This document shows positions 1 to 4,730 of a stretch of 5,002 bases of DNA, piece after piece. The notes under the pieces were generated by a model that was not told the DNA's origin, searched no databases, and worked only from the letters and a program-made list of their open reading frames with translations. The DNA comes from Candidatus Cloacimonadota bacterium. Lineage in GTDB: Bacteria > Cloacimonadota > Cloacimonadia > JGIOTU-2. Made by a program: the position numbers and the translations under genes. The stretch covers positions 1 through 5,002 of the forward strand of contig JAGHCS010000094.1 in the NCBI GenBank assembly GCA_021160355.1, given 5' to 3'. Every line of letters starts with the position of its first letter. Position 1 is the first letter of the stretch.

Positions 1-5
1 CTCCT
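1..5 (-). promoter_or_regulatory. Possible ribosome-binding site of a gene starting beyond the left edge
   Basis: Read on the minus strand the window ends in TATATAGGAG. AGGAG is a good Shine-Dalgarno core, and a start codon 5-9 nt further on would fall just outside the window. A perfect TTGACA hexamer lies upstream on the same strand (50-55), but no good -10 hexamer is at 16-18 nt; the best at that distance is TAAGAA at 28-33. The call rests on a five-base match at an edge, so it is tentative. Confidence 0.3.
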
Positions 6-100
6 ATATAAAGAATTAATTTACTTTTTCTTAATTTTTACCCTTCTTTTGTCAATAAAGTAGGAATATTTGTGGATTTTTGAGATGAAAAAGAAGGATT

Positions 101-137
101 CACGCGGAGCTCGCAGAGAAAATCGCAAAGAACGCAG
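101..137. repeat. Short CGC-rAG tandem units in an intergenic region
   Basis: Four related heptamer-like units follow one another: CGCGGAG (103), CGCAGAG (112), CGCAAAG (124) and CGCAG (133), with spacings of 9, 12 and 9 nt. On the minus strand they read as CTTTGCG / CTCTGCG / CTCCGCG. The GC-rich patch stands out against AT-rich surroundings and encodes no ORF. It resembles, from memory, an intergenic repeat type seen in many environmental bacterial genomes, usually paired with the TCYGTGA units found here at 181-210. Its function is not known to me. Confidence 0.55.
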
Positions 138-180
138 TCATGATTTAATTTAATCTTGGCTATTGTATCTTCTTTTTTTA

Positions 181-210
181 TCTGTGATGATCTGTGAAAA
201 TCCGTGAGCA
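181..210. repeat. Three exact-phase decamer repeats (TCYGTGA plus 3 nt)
   Basis: Three consecutive 10-nt units begin at 181, 191 and 201: TCTGTGATGA, TCTGTGAAAA and TCCGTGAGCA. The first seven bases follow TCYGTGA and the last three vary. On the minus strand they read TCACGGA then TCACAGA twice, immediately downstream of tRNA-Pro. Together with the CGC-type units at 101-137 they form a two-part repeat region separated by about 45 bp of AT-rich DNA. There is no coding potential, and I found no stable hairpin that would make it a terminator. Confidence 0.6.
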
Positions 211-222
211 ATACTCTTGAAA

Positions 223-300
223 TGGTCGGGGCGAGAAGATTCGAACTTCCGACCTCCTGGTCCCAAACCAGGCGCGCTAACCGGGCTGCGCTACGCCCCG
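223..300 (-). tRNA. tRNA-Pro (anticodon UGG), CCA encoded
   Basis: The minus-strand sequence folds as a complete cloverleaf of 78 nt including the encoded 3' CCA (225-223). The acceptor stem is CGGGGCG/CGCCCCG (300-294 with 233-227) and the discriminator is A at 226. The D stem is GCGC/GCGC. The anticodon stem is CCTGG/CCAGG with loop TTTGGGA, giving anticodon TGG at 265-263, which reads CCA and, by wobble, other proline codons. The variable region is AGGTC. The T arm is GGAAG-TTCGAAT-CTTCT with one G-U pair. It stands alone here, downstream of the trmL-terminated operon and behind its own candidate promoter. Confidence 0.97.
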
Positions 301-431
301 ACTGAGAGTAAAGTTTTTAAAACTGTATTAATTCATGTCAAATAAGCTGTGATTTTCAATGAAGATATTTCTAATTAAATACACACACTCTCCCCTAAAA
401 TCGGAACACTCCTTTTTTTAAAGTTGAAAGA
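301..431. other. Intergenic region between trmL and tRNA-Pro
   Basis: This 131-bp AT-rich spacer holds the candidate tRNA promoter and little else. I looked for a rho-independent terminator for the six-gene operon downstream of the trmL stop and found none: the only pairing near the stop is a 4-bp GTTG/CAAC stem across 423-441, not followed by a U-tract. Transcription may run through into the tRNA or end by a factor-dependent mechanism. Short purine-rich AGGAG and GGGGAG stretches on the minus strand are not followed by an open frame. Confidence 0.5.
314..341 (-). promoter_or_regulatory. Candidate sigma70-type promoter for tRNA-Pro
   Basis: A perfect -35 TTGACA (341-336) is followed after 16 nt by TAAAAA (319-314), which matches four of six bases of TATAAT. 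Initiation about 7 nt downstream would give a very short leader before the tRNA 5' end at 300, as expected for a tRNA precursor. This is the best-spaced promoter-like pair in the window, but the region is AT-rich, so chance matches are possible. Confidence 0.45.
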
Positions 432-887
432 TCACGCCAACCCCGCCTGCCGTATTCCTTCATACAATACAATCGCAACGCTGTTACTAAGATTTATTGA
501 GCGAATATTTTTTGTCATTGGGATTGTGTAGGTGTGTTCCCAATGCTTATGCAACATTGATTCAGGCAACCCACGTGTTTCAGGTCCGAAGATCAGGAAA
601 TCTCCATCCTGAAATGAAATATCTGTATATGATTTCTGTGCCTTTGTGGAAAAATAATACTTTCGTGCATTCACATATTTCTTTTGGAAATCTGCCCATG
701 AACCATGAATTTCAAGATTGAGTTTATCCCAATAATCAAGTCCGGCTCGTTTGAGATATTTGTCATTCAGGAGAAATTTCATTGGTTTGATCAGGTGCAG
801 TTTTGCATTTGTTCCCACGCATAATCTGCCGATATTGCCTGTATTCGAAGGTATTTCAGGTTCGTAAAGAACAATATGAAAGGGCAT
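432..887 (-). CDS. trmL: tRNA (cytidine/uridine-34-2'-O)-methyltransferase, TrmL/SpoU (SPOUT) family
   Basis: The 151-residue product has the normal length of TrmL, the minimal SPOUT enzyme that uses S-adenosylmethionine to 2'-O-methylate the wobble base of certain leucine tRNAs. All three SpoU motifs are present: motif 1 NTGNIGR (15-21, with the expected catalytic Arg21), motif 2 FGPETRGLP (100-108), and motif 3 IRSINLSNSVAIVLYE (128-143). Motifs 2 and 3 form the knotted cofactor site; the family works as a homodimer in the cytoplasm. The frame is open 43 codons further upstream, but that stretch lies inside mlaE and is Cys/Arg-rich without homology, so I start at ATG 887. That start gives the family-typical MPFHIVLYEPEIPSNTGN. 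The ATG shares its A with the mlaE TAA stop (TAATG), and only a weak GGA precedes it, so translation probably depends on coupling. The substrate is inferred from the family. Confidence 0.93.
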   Translation of the reverse strand: MPFHIVLYEPEIPSNTGNIGRLCVGTNAKLHLIKPMKFLLNDKYLKRAGLDYWDKLNLEIHGSWADFQKKYVNARKYYFSTKAQKSYTDISFQDGDFLIFGPETRGLPESMLHKHWEHTYTIPMTKNIRSINLSNSVAIVLYEGIRQAGLA

Positions 888-1669
888 TATCCAAATATCA
901 CTGCTGCAACAATGAAATCGGTTACCAATATTAAGATCGATGAGATCACCACTGCACGAGTGGTAACTCTTCCCACACCTTCTGCGCCGCCGCGAGCAAA
1001 AAATCCCTGGAAGCAACCCACAGATGTGATGATCATACCAAAGGCAACTGCTTTAATAATACCGCTCCAAAAATCAACAGGAATAAAAAATGTTCTTATA
1101 CCGCTGAGAAATTCCGCAGTCGTCACATGATACAATGAAACTGAAACAAGATATCCAGAAAGAATGCCAAATAAATTTGCGAAGATCGTGAGTACGGGCA
1201 GCATAACTATGCCTGCAATAATACGTGGAACCACAAGATAATCATAAGGATTGATCGCAAGCACTTCCAGCGCATCGATCTGGTCTGTGACGCGCATAGT
1301 GCCGAGTTCAGCAGCAAGTGAAGCGCCGATCTTCCCAGCCATAACAAGTGCAGTGAGCACCGGTGCAAGTTCGATCATTGTAGATTTCGTGATCATCGCA
1401 CCAAGATAGCGATATGGAAGAATGCCGCCTGTTTGGTAGGTTGCTTGCACTGCTGTCACCATACCTGTGAAGGCTGAGGTTATCGCGATCAAAGGAAGGG
1501 ATTCCACTCCCATTTTCTGCATCTGGGCAAAGATGAGATGAATCCTCTTCCCCACTTTGCCGAGACTCTTACAAGTCAATCCTAAAAAGATGAAATATCT
1601 GCCAATATCCTGAACTGTCCGGATGATGATCCTTCCAATCGAGGAAATCGGATAGGTAAGAATGTGCAT
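887..1669 (-). CDS. mlaE: MlaE/YrbE-family permease of an ABC lipid transporter
   Basis: The 260-residue protein matches the MlaE permease in length and motifs. MlaE forms the inner-membrane core of the MlaFEDB-type ABC system, which moves phospholipids between the inner membrane and periplasmic MCE proteins. An amphipathic N-terminal segment (about 10-50) precedes hydrophobic stretches at about 56-78, 97-115, 148-180, 203-222 and 238-259. The family signature is clear: ELAPVLTALVMAGKIGASLA (100-119), then ELGTMRVTDQIDALEV (121-136), NPYDYLVVPR (140-149), and the C-terminal GVGRVTTRAVV block (231-241). The coupling-helix region facing the ATPase is therefore intact. The start ATG overlaps the dnaB stop by one base, no Shine-Dalgarno sequence is visible, and the stop overlaps trmL in the same way. 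The partner ATPase (MlaF) and MCE protein (MlaD) are not in this window. Transport direction and lipid cannot be read from the sequence. Confidence 0.93.
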   Translation of the reverse strand: MHILTYPISSIGRIIIRTVQDIGRYFIFLGLTCKSLGKVGKRIHLIFAQMQKMGVESLPLIAITSAFTGMVTAVQATYQTGGILPYRYLGAMITKSTMIELAPVLTALVMAGKIGASLAAELGTMRVTDQIDALEVLAINPYDYLVVPRIIAGIVMLPVLTIFANLFGILSGYLVSVSLYHVTTAEFLSGIRTFFIPVDFWSGIIKAVAFGMIITSVGCFQGFFARGGAEGVGRVTTRAVVISSILILVTDFIVAAVIFG

Positions 1670-3042
1670 TATGCGAACGATTGATTATCTATATTTTCAA
1701 AACGTGTATAAGGCCCGACAAACTTCAGGTTCATTCTTCCCTGCGGACCATTTCTATTCTTTGCCACATCGATGATTGCGATGCCCGGATTTTCTGCTTC
1801 TTCCTTCTTATAATATTCTTCCCTGAAAATAAGTAAAACGAGATCAGCATCTTGTTCTATAGCACCGGATTCACGCAGATCAGCAAGTTGAGGTATTTTA
1901 TCCTGGCGTGTTTCGGGTCCGCGGCTGAGCTGAGAAACTGCAATAATAGGAACTTCAAGCTCCTTTGCGAGTATCTTGATAGATCGTGATATTTCGGAAA
2001 TCTCCTGCTGACGGGACTGCCGAGATGCAACGGGAAGTAATAGCTGCATATAATCAATAATAAGAAGATCAAGCCCTTCTTCGAACTTGAGTCGGCGTGC
2101 TTTTGAGCGGATATCGTTCATTGTATTGCTGCCGCGGTCATCAATAAAAATGGGCGCTTCTGCGATCTTATCGGCGTGTCGTGTCAGGTTCATAATCTTG
2201 TCTTTATCCATTCCATACCCGTGAAGCATCGAATGCAGAGACACATCAGAGCCGGAGCTGAGCATACGCATGATCAGGGTTTCTTTATCCATTTCCAGAC
2301 TGAAAATTCCAACTCTTTTATCCTGAAAAACCGCAGCATGATGAGCTATATTCAGTGCGAGAGCTGTTTTTCCCATACTTGGACGCGCAGCAACAACAAT
2401 GAATTGACCGGGTTGAAAACCGCCTGTTATTCTATCCAATTCATTAAAACCTGTTGCAACACCTACAATCTTTGTTTTACGTTTTGCGATCTCATCAATC
2501 TTCTTAATTGTGGGAGAGACAATATCAAAAGCTCTCTCAAATCCCTCTTTTATCATACTCTGTGTGACATTGAAGATCTTTTTCTCTGCATGCTCGACGA
2601 TTTCCTTGCTATCCTGTCCTGTACCGTAGCACTCTTCGATTATGGAGGATGCAGTATGTATCAGACTGCGCAAAGTTGCTTTTTCGATGACAAGTTGTGC
2701 GTGGGTTTCCAGGTTTGCACTGGATGAAACAATGTCCTGAATATCTGTGAGATACGCAGTGCCGCCTATCTTTTCAAACACATCTTTCTTCTTGAGTTCA
2801 TCTATAATAGTAATGAGATCGATTTCTATATTTTTGTTGAAAAGTTCCTGAATTGCCCTGAAAATATACCTGTGAGCACTTTTGTAGAAATAGTCCTCAC
2901 GAAGAAGTTCCAGACCGCGCGCAGTTGCCCATTCTTCCAGAAGCATGGCGCTGAGCACTGCTCCCTCAGCATTCATATCGTGAGGTGGAACTCGAACCGA
3001 ATCCTGGTTTATCGTTGTTCTGTTCGTTGTATTGTCAGCCAT
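1669..3042 (-). CDS. dnaB: Replicative DNA helicase DnaB
   Basis: The 457-residue product is a full-length, intein-free DnaB, the hexameric ring helicase that unwinds the lagging-strand template and recruits primase. The N-terminal primase-interacting domain (about 18-125) carries PPHDMNAEGAVLSAML. A linker (about 150-195) leads to the RecA-like domain. That domain has Walker A ARPSMGKTA (219-227; Lys225, Thr226), the catalytic Glu250 in SLEM, Walker B LLIIDYMQL (326-334; Asp330), the sensor Gln371 in VSQLSR, SGAIEQDAD (392-400), and KNRNGPQG (428-435), which supplies the Lys/Arg finger residues. The ATG at 3042 lies 2 nt after the glycosylase stop; a weak GAG precedes it. The stop is TAATG-overlapped with mlaE. 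The start gives a short 18-residue leader before the conserved PPHD and fits known DnaB N termini. No loader gene is nearby, and nothing in the context suggests a phage or plasmid helicase. Confidence 0.97.
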   Translation of the reverse strand: MADNTTNRTTINQDSVRVPPHDMNAEGAVLSAMLLEEWATARGLELLREDYFYKSAHRYIFRAIQELFNKNIEIDLITIIDELKKKDVFEKIGGTAYLTDIQDIVSSSANLETHAQLVIEKATLRSLIHTASSIIEECYGTGQDSKEIVEHAEKKIFNVTQSMIKEGFERAFDIVSPTIKKIDEIAKRKTKIVGVATGFNELDRITGGFQPGQFIVVAARPSMGKTALALNIAHHAAVFQDKRVGIFSLEMDKETLIMRMLSSGSDVSLHSMLHGYGMDKDKIMNLTRHADKIAEAPIFIDDRGSNTMNDIRSKARRLKFEEGLDLLIIDYMQLLLPVASRQSRQQEISEISRSIKILAKELEVPIIAVSQLSRGPETRQDKIPQLADLRESGAIEQDADLVLLIFREEYYKKEEAENPGIAIIDVAKNRNGPQGRMNLKFVGPYTRFENIDNQSFA

Positions 3043-3044
3043 AT

Positions 3045-3698
3045 TTATCTCGATTCAGTGTATTCTCGTTTGAGCATTTTCAGATCTTCCCAGGCAGGAC
3101 GTTTCCATTCAGGATTATGCAGGAGAGCTGAGGGATGGTATGTCACCATCAGTTTTGAAGATGAAAAAGGGAAGAACTTCTGTCTCATTTTTGTTAATGT
3201 GTCATCGTTCTGTAGGAGTGTATTTCCTGCCACCTTGCCAAGAGCACAGATAATTTTCGGTTGTATGATCGAGAGCTGGAATTCCAGGTATGGCATGCAC
3301 GCCCGGATCTCATCTTCATGAGGATTCCTATTTCCGGGAGGTCTGCACTTCACGATATTAGTGATATAAACCTCATCTCTGGAGAGCTCAATAGCAGCAA
3401 GCATTTTGGTGAGGAGTTGCCCTGCATTGCCTACAAAAGGCACACCTTGCAGGTCTTCCTGCTCACCCGGTCCTTCTCCGACAAAGACAATATCGGCTTC
3501 AGCATTTCCCCCTCCCCAAACTAACTTATGACGGGTCTGGGCTAATGTACAGTTCTCACAATCATTATACTCAGCTTCAAATTGCTGCAGGTATTCCCCT
3601 TTTGATGGGGATTCTGTTTCCTGTATGAAAATTTCATTTATTCCTGAAAGTTTTAGTAATTCAATTTTTCTGAGCCGGGCTTCCGAGATCGTGTTCAA
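3045..3698 (-). CDS. Family-4 (Fe-S) uracil-DNA glycosylase
   Basis: The 217-residue protein is a type-4 uracil-DNA glycosylase, which excises uracil from DNA to start base-excision repair. The four cluster ligands of the family are visible: Cys47 and Cys50 (CENC), Cys118 (KCRPPGNRNP) and Cys134, spaced 2 and 15 residues within each pair, as expected for a [4Fe-4S] site. Motif A is GEGPGEQED (74-82) followed by GVPFVGNAGQLL (85-96). Motif B is HPSALLHNPEWKRPAWEDLK (188-207), which includes the His-Pro-Ser loop. Residues 1-40 are a poorly conserved leader, common in longer members once annotated as phage-type DNA polymerase. The only usable start is TTG at 3698, preceded by AGGA with an 8-nt spacer; that AGGA overlaps the stop codon of the upstream gene. 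The frame has a stop at 3719-3717 and no in-frame ATG before Met99. The stop lies 2 nt before dnaB, placing repair and replication in one transcript. Confidence 0.94.
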   Translation of the reverse strand: MNTISEARLRKIELLKLSGINEIFIQETESPSKGEYLQQFEAEYNDCENCTLAQTRHKLVWGGGNAEADIVFVGEGPGEQEDLQGVPFVGNAGQLLTKMLAAIELSRDEVYITNIVKCRPPGNRNPHEDEIRACMPYLEFQLSIIQPKIICALGKVAGNTLLQNDDTLTKMRQKFFPFSSSKLMVTYHPSALLHNPEWKRPAWEDLKMLKREYTESR

Positions 3699-3706
3699 TG
3701 CATAGA

Positions 3707-3710
3707 TCCT
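3707..3710 (-). promoter_or_regulatory. Shine-Dalgarno site deciding the TTG start of the glycosylase gene
   Basis: AGGA (3710-3707) sits 8 nt before the TTG at 3698, a good spacing, and uses the last two bases of the upstream TAG stop. An ATG at 3703 lies only 3 nt from the AGGA and would encode just Met-His before a TGA that overlaps the TTG, so the TTG is the better start. Confidence 0.6.
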
Positions 3711-3948
3711 ATTCGTCTATAATATCCTGCATTTTGCCTTCGATTTTTTCTTCTTCCGGAACAAAATAATCCGGAATGTCATTATCTGCGACATGTTCTA
3801 AAGCAATGGTTGTAAGCTTCTTGTCAAAAGTTTTCTGTATTTGAAATGGGAGTTTGGAAATTCGCTCCAATTCTTCATTTGCAAGAATTAAATAAAGAAA
3901 TGTGCAGTTGTTTTCTTCTATGAACTTTTGCATTAATTTGCTATCCAT
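3709..3948 (-). CDS. rpoZ: Divergent RNA polymerase omega subunit (RpoZ-like)
   Basis: The 79-residue acidic protein sits directly after gmk, the place where rpoZ is found in very many bacteria, and has the right size. Omega binds the C-terminal part of the beta-prime subunit and helps RNA polymerase assemble. Two blocks align by eye with omega: FLYLILANEELERIS (17-31), corresponding to the family RFELVLxAAxRARQL helix, and KKLTTIALEHVADNDI (43-58), corresponding to KPxxIALxEIAxGxI. The match is weak: the usual Asn-Arg before the first helix and the basic AAxRAR segment are replaced by Cys-Thr and acidic residues. A Glu-rich tail follows (64-79). The start at 3948 has an AAGGA site 10 nt upstream and overlaps the gmk stop by 8 nt; Met6 is a less likely alternative. 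The identity rests as much on position as on sequence; a lineage-specific small protein remains possible. Confidence 0.68.
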   Translation of the reverse strand: MDSKLMQKFIEENNCTFLYLILANEELERISKLPFQIQKTFDKKLTTIALEHVADNDIPDYFVPEEEKIEGKMQDIIDE

Positions 3949-4525
3949 ATATATCTTTTCCTTCGCTTTTTTTATATATCCATTTTATTACTTCATCGCT
4001 CACACGGTCAATATCATCGTTAATAATGAATCGATCATAATATATACAATCAGCGATTTCATGTTTTGCATTATCCAATCTTGTTTCGATAACATCGGGT
4101 GCATCTGTTTTCCTATTTCTGAGACGTCTTTCAAGCTCTTTCATGCTTGGAGGAAAAATAAATATCGAAAGTGCGTCAGGTCTGTTCTTCATGAACTGAA
4201 CCGCTCCCTTCGTTTCTATAGCAAGAATGATAAACATATTTCTGCTTATCGTATCTTCTACTATTTTCCTGCTTGTACCATAATAATGACCGAGATACTT
4301 AGCCCACTCAAGAAAAGCGTCTTCCCGTATCATTTTTTTAAAACGATCTTCCGACACGAAGAAGTAATCCACTCCTTCTTCTTCTGTTCTGCGGATTGCT
4401 CGCGTAGTATATGATACAGAGTATTCGACATCCGAGCATTTCTCTACAACCGCGTCACAAACGCTGTTTTTACCGGCTCCTGAAGGAGATGAAACGATTA
4501 TCGGGAAGTATTTTTTTTGCGTCAT
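3941..4525 (-). CDS. gmk: Guanylate kinase
   Basis: The 194-residue product is a complete guanylate kinase, which converts GMP and ATP to GDP and ADP in the cytoplasm. The P-loop SSPSGAGKNS (12-21) lies 12 residues from the start; Asn replaces the usual Ser or Gly after the Lys, and Ser follows in the Thr/Ser position. The GMP-binding region reads SYTTRAIRRTEEEGVDYFFVS (38-58), then EWAKYLGHYYGTSR (73-86). The segment AIETKGA (102-108) aligns with the family DIDxQGA. The lid RLRNRKTD (134-141) keeps the arginines, and INDD (168-171) matches the C-terminal motif. I choose ATG 4525 because it gives the usual short N terminus; a TTG at 4540 would add five residues (frame reads LLKI before Met). 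Neither start has a visible Shine-Dalgarno sequence. It is the first gene of the compact operon and overlaps the omega-like gene by 8 nt. Confidence 0.95.
   Translation of the reverse strand: MTQKKYFPIIVSSPSGAGKNSVCDAVVEKCSDVEYSVSYTTRAIRRTEEEGVDYFFVSEDRFKKMIREDAFLEWAKYLGHYYGTSRKIVEDTISRNMFIILAIETKGAVQFMKNRPDALSIFIFPPSMKELERRLRNRKTDAPDVIETRLDNAKHEIADCIYYDRFIINDDIDRVSDEVIKWIYKKSEGKDIYG
3959..3963 (-). promoter_or_regulatory. Shine-Dalgarno site of the omega-like gene inside gmk
   Basis: AAGGA (3963-3959), within GAAGGAAA, lies 10 nt before the ATG at 3948 inside the last codons of gmk. It is the clearest ribosome-binding site of the operon and supports Met1 rather than Met6 as the start of the omega-like protein. 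Confidence 0.6.
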
Positions 4526-4530
4526 TATTT

Positions 4531-4565
4531 TTAATAGCAAATTTTGATCGGGAATTTGTTGTCAA
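4531..4565 (-). promoter_or_regulatory. gmk: Possible promoter of the gmk operon
   Basis: A perfect TTGACA (4565-4560) lies upstream of gmk, and an extended -10-like TGCTATTAA has its TATTAA at 4536-4531. The 23-nt spacer is too long for a standard sigma70 promoter. TATTAA lies only 5 nt before the gmk ATG, so if that hexamer were used the mRNA would be leaderless or nearly so, which would agree with the missing Shine-Dalgarno sequence. No alternative -10 with proper spacing was found. Confidence 0.25.
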
Positions 4566-4610
4566 TTTTTCTGATGAAGATTTGTTAATTGGCAGGTCAT
4601 TATTCATTCT

Positions 4611-4663
4611 TTACAACATATGTGCCCGGTATATCATTAGAATTCTACGTTTTAATGTTGTGA
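4611..4663. repeat. Imperfect inverted repeat around a TAGAATTCTA palindrome
   Basis: TTACAACAT (4611-4619) can pair with ATGTTGTGA (4655-4663) over nine positions with one G-T. The first six bases can alternatively pair with TTGTAA at 4666-4671. Between the arms lies a perfect 10-bp palindrome TAGAATTCTA (4638-4647). The next sequence outward, AGGTGTCCCCAA on the plus strand (4674-4685), looks like the conserved end of repeats I associate with REP-type transposases. No transposase is present, so this could be a degenerate solo element; that reading is inference. Confidence 0.4.
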
Positions 4664-4730
4664 CATTGTAAGAGGTGTCCCCAAGTTCAATTTGAGAACA
4701 AGAAGGATATATTTTATCATTTTTATTAAA

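Larger units (their letters stand above)
4526..4730. other. Intergenic region between the outer-membrane-protein gene and gmk
   Basis: This AT-rich 205-bp spacer contains the possible gmk promoter, an imperfect inverted repeat at 4611-4663, and a TTGGGGACACCT stretch on the minus strand (4685-4674). No open frame of useful length and no rho-independent terminator for the upstream gene was found; the weak GTTC/GAAC pairing at 4685-4699 is not followed by a U-tract on the minus strand. Confidence 0.5.

Noticed and set aside
104..114. GAGCTC palindrome with flanking GCG/CGC as a tRNA terminator hairpin
   Set aside because: Only three base pairs with a five-base loop can form on the minus strand, and the T-rich stretch lies too far away.
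403..441. Possible terminator or Shine-Dalgarno after trmL
   Set aside because: The GTTG/CAAC stem has only 4 bp and no U-tract, and the AGGAG-like stretch on the minus strand is followed only by frames of a few codons.
497..721. Plus-strand open frame opposite trmL
   Set aside because: It is the antisense of conserved TrmL codons, has no recognisable domain and no ribosome-binding site.
888..1016. In-frame 43-codon N-terminal extension of trmL inside mlaE
   Set aside because: The extension is rich in Cys, Arg and His with no family similarity and overlaps well-conserved mlaE coding sequence in another frame; the ATG at 887 gives the normal TrmL N terminus.
2176..2727. Long plus-strand open frame (183 codons) opposite dnaB
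   Set aside because: It mirrors the strongly conserved DnaB coding strand, is rich in Cys, His and Ser, and shows no motif.
1669..3042. Intein or phage origin of dnaB
   Set aside because: Walker A and Walker B regions are uninterrupted, the length is that of a plain DnaB, and the neighbours are chromosomal housekeeping genes.
2872..3321. Plus-strand open frame spanning the udg/dnaB junction
   Set aside because: It runs antisense across two well-supported genes with no similarity to a known family; treated as a shadow frame.
3902..4414. Plus-strand open frame (170 codons) opposite gmk, rich in Phe, Ile and Ser
   Set aside because: The hydrophobic look comes from reading AT-rich antisense codons; conserved guanylate kinase motifs on the other strand explain the region.
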